DNA of 64,000 bases from Paenibacillus tyrphae (GTDB lineage: Bacteria; Bacillota; Bacilli; Paenibacillales; NBRC-103111). The position numbers were made by a program, and so were the translations under genes. Positions 1 to 8,872 of the stretch are shown in pieces. Below the pieces are notes generated by a model. The model searched no databases, was not told the origin of the DNA, and saw only the letters and a program-made list of their open reading frames with translations. Location of the stretch: the NCBI RefSeq assembly GCF_000722545.1, contig NZ_JNVM01000041.1, forward strand, positions 95,286-159,285, written 5' to 3'. Within the stretch, counting starts at the first letter, position 1. The number at the start of each line of letters is the position of its first letter.

Positions 1-416
1 GCCACCATTAAACCGCCAAGGACGATGGATGCGGCACGACCGCGATACTGAGGACTGACGAAGTCGAAGCAAATGCCAAGCGAAACGCCGAAGCAAGCAG
101 CGGAGGAAACGCCGGTAATGATCCGGGCAACCATCATCATCTCATAACCGATGGCTAACGCGCCAAGTGTTTGACCGAAGAGGAATATGGCCGAAATCCA
201 TAAGAAAGCCCGCTTCTTCGACACTTTGGATAAACCAATCGCTAACAAAGGACCCCCCACAATCATCCCCGCAGCATAAGCGGATATAAGGTATCCGACG
301 GAAGCAATGGATACGTCAAATTCCTTCGATAACGAAGTCATAATTCCAGCCACCGTGAATTCGGCAGTGGTCATGGAAAAGATCATCATTCCCAGTACAT
401 AAATAGCAAACGGCAT
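1..416 (-). CDS. MFS transporter, N-terminal part (cut by window edge)
   Basis: The first 138 residues of a major facilitator superfamily exporter, probably drug/metabolite efflux of the AraJ/YdhP kind. The start at 416 has an AGG-type ribosome binding site (complement of ACCTCC at 425-430). The N-terminus has a hydrophobic first helix containing the SMTTAEFTVAGIM stretch common in this group, then two further helices. It lies downstream of a TetR regulator on the same strand, and its upstream region holds two copies of a 12-mer that also occurs upstream of the regulator, so TetR control is likely. The substrate cannot be inferred. Confidence 0.85.
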   Translation of the reverse strand, partial: MPFAIYVLGMMIFSMTTAEFTVAGIMTSLSKEFDVSIASVGYLISAYAAGMIVGGPLLAIGLSKVSKKRAFLWISAIFLFGQTLGALAIGYEMMMVARIITGVSSAACFGVSLGICFDFVSPQYRGRAASIVLGGLMV

Positions 417-454
417 ATGAATAACCTCCGGTTCTCGAACAAATTGTAATGGTT

Positions 455-535
455 AGTACAAAATTAGGTGTGGTAATGCTTCTACGGAGCTCCGGTTCAG
501 ACGCTCTTACTTTTTTATTAATCAGTACAAAATTA
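455..535. promoter_or_regulatory. Two candidate TetR operator half-sites before the MFS gene
   Basis: AGTACAAAATTA occurs at 455-466 and 524-535. The same 12-mer is found in reverse orientation at 1190-1201, upstream of the tetR gene. Each copy is followed by imperfect dyad sequence, as in many TetR-family operators. The match is read directly; the role is inferred. Confidence 0.5.
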
Positions 536-554
536 GCCGTAAAAAAGTGCAACG

Positions 555-1145
555 TTAGAACAAGACTTCCAACGTTGCTTTGGCCATTTGAACAGCCCTG
601 TCACGATTCTGAGCAGCGGCATTGAGTACCCGGAGTCCATAATAATTACTTAGAAAGAGGTGGGCTAAATCCGAAGCCGGATGTGTCCGCGAGATTTCTC
701 CCGACATCTGCCCTGTCTCAATCGCCTGTTGTAGAGCCTGCTCCAGCAAATCCACGTGTCGTTTGAATAGGCGTTCGACCGCCGGATCTCTTTGCGCGCG
801 CTCCATGGCAGCATTGATCAATAGGCAGCCTCTTCGATTCTCGTTTGAAAAGTCCTCTTGGATCGCCCAATTGAGCAAAACACGAAGCCGGTCTTTTACA
901 GGTCCTTGCCGGTTAAGAATCTCAATCTGGGCTTGGATGCCGGTCTCATGGTAACGCAAGAGGGCTTGTTCATAAAGCTCGTGCTTACTTCCGTAGGCAT
1001 TGTATAAGCTTCCTCTTCCAAGACCGGTTTGTTTGCACAGATCCTCTGTCGAGCAAGCTTCGTAGCCATTTTCCCAGAATAATTCCATAGCCGCATCGAT
1101 AACGGCGGTATCTTTAAACTCCCGCGGTCTTCCGCTTTTACTCAC
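555..1145 (-). CDS. TetR/AcrR family transcriptional regulator
   Basis: A repressor of about 196 residues. The start chosen is GTG at 1145 (then SKSGRPREF, the usual beginning of this subfamily), preceded by a GGGAG-like ribosome binding site; a longer frame to 1211 exists but lacks a convincing site. The N-terminal helix-turn-helix is visible (STEDLCKQTGLGRGSLYNAYGSK); the C-terminal ligand-binding part resembles TetR_C subtypes linked to efflux genes. It lies 138 bp upstream of an MFS exporter on the same strand and shares a 12-mer motif with that promoter, which suggests autoregulation and control of the exporter. Confidence 0.9.
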   Translation of the reverse strand: MSKSGRPREFKDTAVIDAAMELFWENGYEACSTEDLCKQTGLGRGSLYNAYGSKHELYEQALLRYHETGIQAQIEILNRQGPVKDRLRVLLNWAIQEDFSNENRRGCLLINAAMERAQRDPAVERLFKRHVDLLEQALQQAIETGQMSGEISRTHPASDLAHLFLSNYYGLRVLNAAAQNRDRAVQMAKATLEVLF

Positions 1146-1189
1146 CTCATTCCACTCCCTTCCTGCACAATCTAATAAAAACATCATAA

Positions 1190-1201
1190 TAATTTTGTAC
1201 T
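1190..1201. promoter_or_regulatory. Candidate TetR operator before tetR gene
   Basis: Complement of AGTACAAAATTA, the same 12-mer as at 455-466 and 524-535, placed about 45 bp upstream of the tetR start. It is probably an autoregulatory site. Confidence 0.45.
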
Positions 1202-1338
1202 GATCTGTCAAATATAAGCTTGAAGCGGATACTGTTCGGGTGCGCGAGAGTTTAGCTTGACAAGATGTATGGTTTTATGCAAAGTTACTGGTGTCGAAAA
1301 GGCTAAACGAGCGCGAGAAGCGAGAAAAGGTGAACCTT

Positions 1339-1917
1339 ATGAAAGCGAACCGGATGGAAGCGTTCAGCGATGGCGTGTTGGCGATTATCATTACGATCAT
1401 GGTGCTGGAATTCAAATTACCGGCAGGCCATGACTGGTATGCGCTAATCGGACTTGGCCCGAAAATTCTCAGCTACATCTTCAGTTTCGTATATATCGGC
1501 ATCTACTGGAATAATCATCATCACCTGCTGCACATGGTTCGAACGGTGCATGGGCGGTTGATGTGGCTTAACCTGCTGCTGCTCTTCTGGCTATCTCTTA
1601 TACCGTTCACGACAGCTTGGATGGGGGAAAGCCATTTTGCATCCACTCCAACGGCGTTGTACGGCATTATTCTGCTGCTATCGGCGTTCTCGTACCGGCT
1701 GCTTCAGCGCGCGATTATTAAACAGCATTCCGGCGATTCCTCCTTCGTCGTATCGATGGGCAAAGACTGGAAGGTGAAATTATCTCCTTTTCTCTACTTG
1801 ACCGCGGTGTTGACCGCCTATGTGAGTCCTTGGATATCGTGCTTCTTTTTCGTACTCGTTGCTGTCATCTGGTTCGTACCGGATAAGCGAATCGAGCATG
1901 CTCTGAGAGGCCAGTAA
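1339..1917 (+). CDS. TMEM175/DUF1211 family membrane protein
   Basis: A 192-residue integral membrane protein of the TMEM175 potassium-channel family. The start at 1339 is preceded by AAGGTG. The first helix carries the family signature R-M-E-A-F-S-D-G-V-L-A-I (residues about 5-16), where the FSD motif lines the pore in characterised members. Five or six transmembrane segments follow. Upstream starts (for example 1291) would add a charged extension without a ribosome binding site. It is a single gene followed at once by a strong terminator. Function as a channel is by family only. Confidence 0.85.
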   Translation: MKANRMEAFSDGVLAIIITIMVLEFKLPAGHDWYALIGLGPKILSYIFSFVYIGIYWNNHHHLLHMVRTVHGRLMWLNLLLLFWLSLIPFTTAWMGESHFASTPTALYGIILLLSAFSYRLLQRAIIKQHSGDSSFVVSMGKDWKVKLSPFLYLTAVLTAYVSPWISCFFFVLVAVIWFVPDKRIEHALRGQ

Positions 1918-1920
1918 GAA

Positions 1921-1968
1921 TAGCTCTTCGATTCTCGCGTATAAGCGGGCTTCGAAGAGCTTTTTTTG
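1921..1968 (+). terminator. Rho-independent terminator
   Basis: A 10-bp stem (AGCTCTTCGA at 1922-1931, complement at 1952-1961) is followed by a run of T. It closes the TMEM175 gene. Confidence 0.85.
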
Positions 1969-2045
1969 AACATTGGAACAGCCATCTACAGGATCGCATT
2001 TAACCCGTCTTGAGCGGTTTGAAGAAGCAGCCGCGGGAAGGCCTA

Positions 2046-2231
2046 ATGGCGGGTGACGAATTTCAGGCGATCCGTTAGAATGAAATAGACTCTACGAGAG
2101 CCCTTATTGAAAGCTTTCTCACGGAGAAGGACCGTGAGAGCAACGGAGCCATTTCCAACCTTGTACGTATCTTGTGCGAGCGCGATCAAAAAGAGATGAT
2201 GGCGGGGAACTGGTTTCGTAGAACTTACTAA
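2046..2231 (+). pseudogene. Small reading frame broken by an in-frame TAG
   Basis: ATG at 2046 follows GGGAAGG, and the frame reads MAGDEFQAIR, then TAG at 2076-2078, then runs open to a stop at 2229 (…SNLVRILCERDQKEMMAGN…). The composition after the stop looks coding. It is either a decayed 60-residue gene or a base error at the TAG. Product unknown. It lies just upstream of the uncharacterised gene at 2251. Confidence 0.35.
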
Positions 2232-2250
2232 TAGAAAGGTTGAGGCATGG

Positions 2251-3141
2251 ATGGGTATGCACGAAATTGAAGGCGCTGTCGATGGCGTTGTTCTTGTATT
2301 GGATGAAAGTCCCCTCAGCGCGACATTGGATATGCGCTCCATTTACGATTCCCTAGCTCGTTTTGTGGGAAGATGGGACGCTTCGTTTCAACATTTTCAC
2401 GTTCTTGCGTCTTTGGTGAAGCATAGGTATACCTATGCGTTTCCGGTAACGGAGCACCCCGAGTACGAGCGGCATAAGGCGTACTTTGACGGGTTGAGAA
2501 AACAGGAGTTCCTGCTGCGTCATCCCGACCGCGAGTGGAACTGGGAGACCAATCGTGAGGTAGGCATCTACTGCCATCCGATGGAAGCTTGGGGAGGTCA
2601 ATATTTGGACCAGATACCGGATCATCTGCAGAATGTCGGCATGATATATTTTGATGCGGGCAGTGAGCTTTGGCAGATGTCGGTGGACGTAGGGAAATTG
2701 ACCGGCAAAGATGCGGAACCTCCCCGGGAAATTCCTTTGGAAGAGATCATCAGCATGACGCTGTCGGAAGCGCGCAAGCAGAATGAGAAGTTTCTGATCA
2801 GCATCTGGTATCCTCTCATGGCTGCCTATGCTATCTTGAATGCGATGGATAAGGCCTGGCAAGCCGGACATATGGAGAGCGGCATGCCGCAGGACGGCTA
2901 CAGTGCCCAAGCGGTGATGGCAAATCCGCATTTTCAAGCGATACGGAGTCTGATCATTGAAACTCGCGCTTACGAATACAACAACGATTACGGTCTCACC
3001 CGATTGCCTGCCGAGGAGGAGTTCCAGACAGGGTTCGAAATGCTGGACGACAGGCTTGCGGAACAGGGATGGGGCCAGTTTCTCGATTGGTGGTATGAAC
3101 CGCTCAAGAACAGTTATGCGGATAAACGAAATCAGGCGTAG
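2251..3141 (+). CDS. Uncharacterised protein, 296 aa
   Basis: I do not recognise this family. It is a soluble, acidic, aromatic-rich protein (many Trp and Tyr, e.g. REWNWETN and GQFLDWWYEPL), with no signal peptide and no transmembrane segment. The start at 2251 has GAGG five bases upstream; ATG at 2257 is an alternative. A strong terminator-like hairpin follows. No catalytic motif could be assigned. Confidence 0.7.
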   Translation: MGMHEIEGAVDGVVLVLDESPLSATLDMRSIYDSLARFVGRWDASFQHFHVLASLVKHRYTYAFPVTEHPEYERHKAYFDGLRKQEFLLRHPDREWNWETNREVGIYCHPMEAWGGQYLDQIPDHLQNVGMIYFDAGSELWQMSVDVGKLTGKDAEPPREIPLEEIISMTLSEARKQNEKFLISIWYPLMAAYAILNAMDKAWQAGHMESGMPQDGYSAQAVMANPHFQAIRSLIIETRAYEYNNDYGLTRLPAEEEFQTGFEMLDDRLAEQGWGQFLDWWYEPLKNSYADKRNQA

Positions 3142-3184
3142 CGATGCTTCCAAAATCAGCATGGAGATCGGTACCCAAAACAGC

Positions 3185-3236
3185 AAACCAAAGCCAAGAC
3201 CCTGGCAAGCAGCCGGGTTAAGGCCTTGGTTTTTTG
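3185..3236 (+). terminator. Rho-independent terminator
   Basis: AAACCAA… at 3185 pairs with …TTGGTTT at 3226-3232, and a T run follows. It closes the 2251-3141 gene. Confidence 0.7.
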
Positions 3237-3477
3237 TGTATTCCTAGGGTTTTATGGGTGATTTCTCACTTCTTAACTGCAATCACTGAAATTTTCCGGC
3301 TTTTAAATAGCAGGCAACTATCATATAATAGTAGATATATTAATCTTGATTTAAGAATGACAGGTTATAATTGATCCAGAAAAGGGTGTGACTAGGTCGC
3401 GCCCTAGCTTGCTGTGGAGCCTAAAGCAAGAGTGCCCACATCTTTTCTTCAAATAATAGCGCGTAAGGACGGTTAAA

Positions 3478-4977
3478 ATGAGTAACAGACAAACCAAAAC
3501 AGACGTTATCTTAATTGGTGCTGGAATCATGAGTGCGACTTTAGGAACGCTGCTGAAGGAATTAGTACCGGACTGGAACATTACAGTTTTTGAGAAGCTC
3601 GCAACCGCAGGAGAGGAAAGCTCTAACGAATGGAATAATGCGGGAACGGGGCATGCTGCACTGTGCGAGCTTAACTACACCGTCGAAAAACAGGACGGGT
3701 CCATAGATATTAGCAAAGCGATCAAAATTAACGAAGAGTATCAGGTTTCAAAGCAGTTTTGGTCTTATCTTGTAAAAAGCAATCTGATTCGCAATCCGCA
3801 GGATTTTATCATGCCATTGCCCCATTTGAGTTTGGTGCAAGGGGAAGAAAATGTAACGTTTTTGAAAAAACGTTTTGAAGCGATGTCTGACAATCCTCTG
3901 TTTCAAGGGATGGAATTTTCCGATGACCCGGGAAAACTGATGGAATGGATTCCGTTGATTATGGAAGGCCGGACTATGAATGAACCTATGGCGGCCACAA
4001 GAATCGAATCCGGAACGGATGTCAACTTTGGCGCTTTAACGCGTATATTGTTTGATCACTTAAAGAGCAAGAACGTCGATATCAAATTCAAACATAGTGT
4101 AGATGATATTAAACGTGCTAGCGACGGCTCGTGGGAATTGAAAGTGCGGAATGTCGATAACGGTACCGTCGAGCACCATACGGCGAAATTCGTCTTTATC
4201 GGCGGCGGTGGAGGAAGCTTGCCTTTACTGCAAAAATCCGGTATCCCTGAAGGGAAACATATTGGAGGATTCCCGGTTAGCGGACTATTTATGGTGTGCA
4301 ATAATCCGGATGTTGTCGAGCAGCACCATGCCAAAGTATACGGTAAAGCCAAGGTTGGCGCTCCTCCAATGTCTGTTCCGCATCTGGACACAAGATTTAT
4401 CGACAATAAAAAATCGCTGCTCTTTGGACCGTTTGCCGGCTTCTCACCTAAGTTTTTGAAGACTGGCTCCATGTTTGATTTGATAGGTTCCGTAAAGCCG
4501 AATAATGTCTTTACGATGTTGGCGGCAGGCGCCAAAAACGTTCCATTGACGAAATACCTGATCCAGCAAGTGATGTTATCGAAAGAACAGCGTATGGAAG
4601 AGTTGCGCGAGTTTATCCCGAACGCCAAAAGCGAGGATTGGGGTATGGTAGTAGCGGGCCAACGTGTGCAAGTGATCAAAGATACGGCTGCCGGCAAAGG
4701 AACGCTTCAATTCGGTACGGAAGTGATTAGTGCCGCTGATGGCTCGATCGCTGCATTGCTCGGCGCTTCTCCGGGAGCTTCGACTGCCGTTTCCGTTATG
4801 CTTGAATTAGTAAAACGATGCTTCCCGCAGCAATTAAAAGCGTGGGAACCGAAAATAAAGGAAATGATTCCTTCTTACGGCGTGTCACTGCTGAAAAACC
4901 CGGAGCTTATCGAAGAAATTCATACTTCGACAGGGCGGACGCTTGGTTTAAGCAAGGAACTGCAACCTGCCATATAG
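3478..4977 (+). CDS. mqo: Malate:quinone oxidoreductase
   Basis: Membrane-associated FAD enzyme that oxidises L-malate to oxaloacetate and passes electrons to the quinone pool, bypassing NAD-linked malate dehydrogenase. 499 residues, the full family length. The N-terminal FAD-binding motif is GAGIMSATLG (residues about 13-22), followed by the conserved SSNEWNNAGTGHAALCELNYT block, and the C-terminal GASPGASTA motif is present. AAGGACGG precedes the ATG. It is a single gene with a weak hairpin downstream. Confidence 0.96.
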   Translation: MSNRQTKTDVILIGAGIMSATLGTLLKELVPDWNITVFEKLATAGEESSNEWNNAGTGHAALCELNYTVEKQDGSIDISKAIKINEEYQVSKQFWSYLVKSNLIRNPQDFIMPLPHLSLVQGEENVTFLKKRFEAMSDNPLFQGMEFSDDPGKLMEWIPLIMEGRTMNEPMAATRIESGTDVNFGALTRILFDHLKSKNVDIKFKHSVDDIKRASDGSWELKVRNVDNGTVEHHTAKFVFIGGGGGSLPLLQKSGIPEGKHIGGFPVSGLFMVCNNPDVVEQHHAKVYGKAKVGAPPMSVPHLDTRFIDNKKSLLFGPFAGFSPKFLKTGSMFDLIGSVKPNNVFTMLAAGAKNVPLTKYLIQQVMLSKEQRMEELREFIPNAKSEDWGMVVAGQRVQVIKDTAAGKGTLQFGTEVISAADGSIAALLGASPGASTAVSVMLELVKRCFPQQLKAWEPKIKEMIPSYGVSLLKNPELIEEIHTSTGRTLGLSKELQPAI

Positions 4978-4998
4978 ACGATACCATAAAATAAGCTA

Positions 4999-5038
4999 AG
5001 CGGCCTTCGTTCCGAATCCACGGGATTAAGGCCTTTTT
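4999..5038 (+). terminator. Weak hairpin terminator after mqo
   Basis: GGCCTT pairs with AAGGCC about 20 bases later and is followed by TTTTT. Short stem, so moderate support. Confidence 0.5.
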
Positions 5039-5141
5039 GCTTTGACTACCGTCTTTCGCAATGAATAAAGGCAGATGATTTTGGGAAAACTTGCAACGGG
5101 CTTGAAAAGGTACTTTGCTACGCTTGGTCTAGCCTAACGAT

Positions 5142-5180
5142 CTTCATCATACCTTCATAATATCCTCATCGTAGCTTCAT
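5142..5180 (+). promoter_or_regulatory. Four helically phased direct repeats upstream of ahpC
   Basis: CTTCAT (5142), CTTCAT (5153), CCTCAT (5164) and CTTCAT (5175) recur at exactly 11-bp spacing, ending about 75 bp before the ahpC start and upstream of an AT-rich -10-like stretch near 5200-5215. This geometry is typical of OmpR/PhoP-type response regulator boxes. The regulator is not identified. Confidence 0.45.
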
Positions 5181-5255
5181 GATCAAAAGGGCGATTTGCG
5201 TTATTATTTATACATAAGCGAAAATTCAACCCAAATTTAAGGAGGAAAAATCAGT

Positions 5256-5819
5256 ATGTCTCTTATCGGAACAGAAGTAAAACCATTCAAAGCATCGGCT
5301 TATCACAACGGCAAGTTTATCGATGTTACGGAAGCTGATTTCAAAGGAAAATGGAGCGTCGTTTGCTTCTACCCGGCTGACTTCACGTTCGTATGCCCGA
5401 CGGAGCTTGAGGATCTGCAAAACCAATACGAAACGTTGAAAGGCCTCGGCGTTGAAGTATACTCCGTTTCCACGGATACTCACTTTACGCATAAAGCATG
5501 GCACGATAGCTCCGAGACAATCGGCAAAATCACTTATATCATGATCGGCGATCCTTCGCATACGATTTCCCGCAATTTCGACGTGTTGATCGAAGCTGAC
5601 GGTCTGGCGGATCGTGGTACGTTCATTATCGATCCGGACGGCGTGATTCAAGCTGTTGAGATCAATGCAGGCGGTATCGGTCGCGATGCAAGCATTCTGG
5701 TGAATAAGATCAAAGCTGCCCAATATGTTCGGAACAACCCGGGCGAAGTGTGCCCTGCGAAATGGCAAGAAGGTTCCGCAACCCTGAAGCCGAGCCTCGA
5801 TCTTGTCGGAAAGATCTAA
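5256..5819 (+). CDS. ahpC: Alkyl hydroperoxide reductase subunit C (peroxiredoxin)
   Basis: Typical 2-Cys peroxiredoxin, 187 residues, that reduces hydrogen peroxide, organic peroxides and peroxynitrite. The peroxidatic Cys47 lies in FVCPTE and the resolving Cys166 in EVCPA; the GGIGR stretch of this subfamily is present. AAGGAGG precedes the ATG. It is first in an operon with ahpF, 13 bp downstream, which regenerates it. No clear PerR box was seen, but a set of 11-bp direct repeats lies upstream. Confidence 0.97.
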   Translation: MSLIGTEVKPFKASAYHNGKFIDVTEADFKGKWSVVCFYPADFTFVCPTELEDLQNQYETLKGLGVEVYSVSTDTHFTHKAWHDSSETIGKITYIMIGDPSHTISRNFDVLIEADGLADRGTFIIDPDGVIQAVEINAGGIGRDASILVNKIKAAQYVRNNPGEVCPAKWQEGSATLKPSLDLVGKI

Positions 5820-5832
5820 GGAGTGAAAACTT

Positions 5833-7362
5833 ATGGCACTGGACGCAGATATTAGAGAACAACTAAGTCAATACCTGCAGCTCATGGAAGGCGATGTGCA
5901 GATCCAAGTGAGTGCGGGGTCCGATGCCGTATCCCATGAAATGCTGGAGCTGGTGGATGAAATCGCCGGCTTATCCTCCAAAATCACGGTGGAGAGAACC
6001 GAATTGTCCCGAACGCCGAGCTTCCATGTGAACCGCGCGGGGGAAGAGACGGGGATTGCTTTTGCCGGCATCCCCTTAGGACATGAGTTCACTTCCTTGG
6101 TGCTTGCGCTGCTGCAAGCGAGCGGAAGGCCGCCCAAGGTGGAACAGCACCTCATCGATCAGATCAAGAACATCCGCGGCGAATATCGCTTCGAGACCTA
6201 CGTCAGCCTGAGCTGTCACAATTGTCCCGACGTCGTGCAGGCACTGAACGTCATGAGCGTCCTAAACCCTGGCATCTCGCATACGATGATCGACGGTGCG
6301 GCGTACAAAGCTGAGGTCGAGAGCAAAAACGTCATGGCGGTGCCATCCGTTTACCTCAATGGCGAATTTTTCGGCAGTGGTCGAATGTCGCTTGAAGAGA
6401 TTCTCGCCAAGCTGGGGACGGCTCCCGACGCATCCGAATTTGCGAACAAGGAGCCGTACGACGTGCTTGTCGTCGGCGGAGGTCCCGCCGGCGCCAGCGC
6501 GGCGATCTATGCGGCACGTAAAGGCATTCGTACCGGGATTGTCGCCGAACGCTTCGGCGGTCAGGTCATGGATACCATGGGCATCGAGAACTTCATCAGC
6601 GTCAAATACACCGAAGGTCCCAAGCTTGTGGCGAGCCTTGAGGAGCATGTCAAAGAATACGGCATCGACGTGATGAAGCTCCAACGCGCCAAGCGTTTGG
6701 AGAAGAAGGATCTCATCGAAGTCGAGCTCGAAAACGGTGCTGTGCTAAGGAGCAAGACCGTCATTGTCTCCACCGGTGCGCGCTGGCGCAATGTGGGCGT
6801 TCCCGGCGAAGCAGAGTTCAAGAACAAAGGCGTAGCCTACTGCCCTCACTGTGACGGTCCCTTGTTTACAGGGAAAGACGTAGCCGTGATCGGCGGCGGC
6901 AATTCCGGCATCGAGGCAGCCATTGATCTTGCAGGCATCGTGAAGCACGTGACGGTGCTGGAGTTCATGCCTGAGCTGAAAGCCGATGCCGTCCTGCAGA
7001 AGCGACTGTACAGTCTCCCGAACGTGACGGTGCTCAAGAACGTTCAAACGAAAGAGATTACCGGCACGGACAAAGTCAACGGGATTACGTATGTCGACCG
7101 CGATTCGGGAGCGGAGCATCATGTCGAATTGCAGGGCGTGTTTGTTCAGATCGGACTTGTTCCCAATACCGATTGGTTAGCGGATACGGTTGAACGCACA
7201 CGCTTCGGCGAGATCGTCGTAGACCTTCATGGCGCTACGAACGTCCCCGGTGTGTTTGCGGCAGGCGACTGCACCAATAGTCCTTATAAGCAGATCATCA
7301 TTTCCATGGGATCGGGCGCAAACGCAGCCTTGGGCGCATTCGATTATCTCATACGAAATTAA
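5833..7362 (+). CDS. ahpF: Alkyl hydroperoxide reductase subunit F
   Basis: NADH-dependent flavoprotein disulfide reductase, 509 residues, electron donor to AhpC. The N-terminal tandem thioredoxin-like domain carries the CHNC pair (Cys128/Cys131). The FAD-binding motif GGGPAGASAA starts near residue 215, the TrxB-like redox pair CPHC is at Cys337/Cys340, the NADH-binding motif GGGNSGIEA follows, and the C-terminal FAD motif is VFAAGDC. Start preceded by AAGGAGTG. Same operon as ahpC, ended by a strong hairpin. Confidence 0.97.
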   Translation: MALDADIREQLSQYLQLMEGDVQIQVSAGSDAVSHEMLELVDEIAGLSSKITVERTELSRTPSFHVNRAGEETGIAFAGIPLGHEFTSLVLALLQASGRPPKVEQHLIDQIKNIRGEYRFETYVSLSCHNCPDVVQALNVMSVLNPGISHTMIDGAAYKAEVESKNVMAVPSVYLNGEFFGSGRMSLEEILAKLGTAPDASEFANKEPYDVLVVGGGPAGASAAIYAARKGIRTGIVAERFGGQVMDTMGIENFISVKYTEGPKLVASLEEHVKEYGIDVMKLQRAKRLEKKDLIEVELENGAVLRSKTVIVSTGARWRNVGVPGEAEFKNKGVAYCPHCDGPLFTGKDVAVIGGGNSGIEAAIDLAGIVKHVTVLEFMPELKADAVLQKRLYSLPNVTVLKNVQTKEITGTDKVNGITYVDRDSGAEHHVELQGVFVQIGLVPNTDWLADTVERTRFGEIVVDLHGATNVPGVFAAGDCTNSPYKQIIISMGSGANAALGAFDYLIRN

Positions 7363-7385
7363 ATTAAACTTACGTAAACTCTGAA

Positions 7386-7412
7386 AGAGCCCCTGTCTTA
7401 GGGGCTTTTTTG
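7386..7412 (+). terminator. Rho-independent terminator of ahpCF
   Basis: AGCCCCT and AGGGGCT form a 7-bp stem with a 5-nt loop, followed by TTTTT. Confidence 0.85.
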
Positions 7413-7512
7413 CTTATAGTGGTGAATTGTAAGCTACTTTGAACAAATTTATCAATACAGGTTTATAATATATATTGGGGATTCGGCTATCATGAGAGGA
7501 AAGGAACGAAAC

Positions 7513-8094
7513 ATGAAAAGCATATTGTTCAAGTTGATGACTAAATTTACCTCTCTTAACGATGAGGAACAACAGGCGATCGCTGAAGATATCCTTATGG
7601 AGGAATACAAGAAGGGAACCGTGCTCCTTAGACAAGGGGATGTCCCCACAAAATGTTATTTCGTGCTGAAGGGATGTGTAAGGCAGTACGCGATAGACGA
7701 ATCGGGAAAAGAAGTCACATCCAATTTCTACACGGAAGAGCAAGCGGCCTCGATTTTTAATCGTCATCAACAAAATAAGCCATCTGCGTACACTTTAACT
7801 TGTCTGGAAGACTGTGTGTTGGTTGTTGGCGATCTTGATGCGGAAAAGGATATGTTTCACAAACATTCCCAACTGGAGACCATGATACGCAAGATGGTGG
7901 AAGAAAACCTGGGCGAGGTACAAGACGAATGGACTTCATTTATCGCTTCGACACCCGAAGAACGTTACAAAGCGCTATTGCGAAAAAGACCTCATCTGGT
8001 CAACCGTGTACCTCAGCATCAGTTGGCGAGTTATCTTGGTATGACTCCAGAGTCACTAAGCAGAATCAAGAAACGAATTCATACCAGCGAATGA
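7513..8094 (+). CDS. Crp/Fnr family transcriptional regulator
   Basis: 193 residues from the ATG at 7513 (AAAGGAA ribosome binding site; a start at 7492 is less likely). The N-terminal cyclic-nucleotide-binding fold includes VLLRQGDVPTKCYFVLKGCVRQY (positions given by residues about 35-57). The C-terminal helix-turn-helix has the QHQLASYLGMTPESLSRIKK recognition region. There are no N-terminal Fe-S cysteines as in Fnr. A TTGAAC…TTTATA promoter lies at about 7439-7467. The gene is convergent with, and only 11 bp from, a DUF4386 membrane protein gene, so the two may be functionally linked. Confidence 0.9.
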   Translation: MKSILFKLMTKFTSLNDEEQQAIAEDILMEEYKKGTVLLRQGDVPTKCYFVLKGCVRQYAIDESGKEVTSNFYTEEQAASIFNRHQQNKPSAYTLTCLEDCVLVVGDLDAEKDMFHKHSQLETMIRKMVEENLGEVQDEWTSFIASTPEERYKALLRKRPHLVNRVPQHQLASYLGMTPESLSRIKKRIHTSE

Positions 8095-8105
8095 TAAGAA
8101 AGCTG

Positions 8106-8801
8106 TCATGCGCTTTTTGGGAGTTTTCCTCCTCTGAGCAGAAGCCATATCCCAAAGCCCAGTTCTCCGGCAATCATGGGGATAGCAAATACAAGATTAA
8201 GTATGGCAATAGCCCCGTCATATTGGGGAAGAAACGTTTTGCTTAGGTGAACAACCATATAGCCTATGGAAGCAAGCAGCAATAAAATGCCGATCACTTT
8301 AGGAATGCTGCCGGATTTCAAAGCCACATAGCCTATAATCAATAGATGCCCGCCAAATACGATCAAACCAATGGACCAAATCGATTCGAATGCCTCAAGA
8401 AATAGCATCATAAGGGATTGAATTTGTTCGGTTTGAAATAAGGCTAAATAAGTTCCAGGCCCTGAGAGATGCAGCACCACGATCAAGTTCAGGATGGCCA
8501 TTCCCAATATAGCTGAATAGGTAAGACGAAGCCATGCGCCGAGCAAGGAAAGGTTTTTATTCATGGGCTTTAGGAAGATATAGAGAGCCCATGCGACGAC
8601 AATGTCACTGATCAGGATGATGACCCATCCCACAATTTCGGCTTTGAACAGGCTGTTCGATGTTACGATGTTGTTAAATGTGGCGCCGGCATCGCCTTTC
8701 ACGACAAGGCTTCCATGGACAAATCCGTAGGAAAAAAATGAGACAAGCGCCATGATGATAAGGGATATGCCCGCGGTTAAAGCAGATTTTCGCTCAGCCA
8801 T
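8106..8801 (-). CDS. DUF4386 family membrane protein
   Basis: A 231-residue protein with six or seven hydrophobic segments. The order KSALTAGISLIIMALVS, then GWVIILISDIVVAWALY and LGAWLRLTYSAILGMA, matches DUF4386 proteins of unknown function. AGGAGG precedes the ATG. It converges with the Crp/Fnr gene; in many Bacillota DUF4386 genes sit beside regulators, which fits here. No enzymatic motif seen. Confidence 0.85.
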   Translation of the reverse strand: MAERKSALTAGISLIIMALVSFFSYGFVHGSLVVKGDAGATFNNIVTSNSLFKAEIVGWVIILISDIVVAWALYIFLKPMNKNLSLLGAWLRLTYSAILGMAILNLIVVLHLSGPGTYLALFQTEQIQSLMMLFLEAFESIWSIGLIVFGGHLLIIGYVALKSGSIPKVIGILLLLASIGYMVVHLSKTFLPQYDGAIAILNLVFAIPMIAGELGFGIWLLLRGGKLPKSA

Positions 8802-8872
8802 AAGATAGCCTCCTAGATGACATGATTTATTTTCATTGTATTAGGAGGAGGTTGGCCGGTCATTGACTTAAG

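Noticed and set aside
2353..3186. 277-aa minus-strand frame opposite the 296-aa gene
   Set aside because: The plus-strand frame has the better start signal and is followed by a terminator in its own orientation; the minus frame looks like a shadow.
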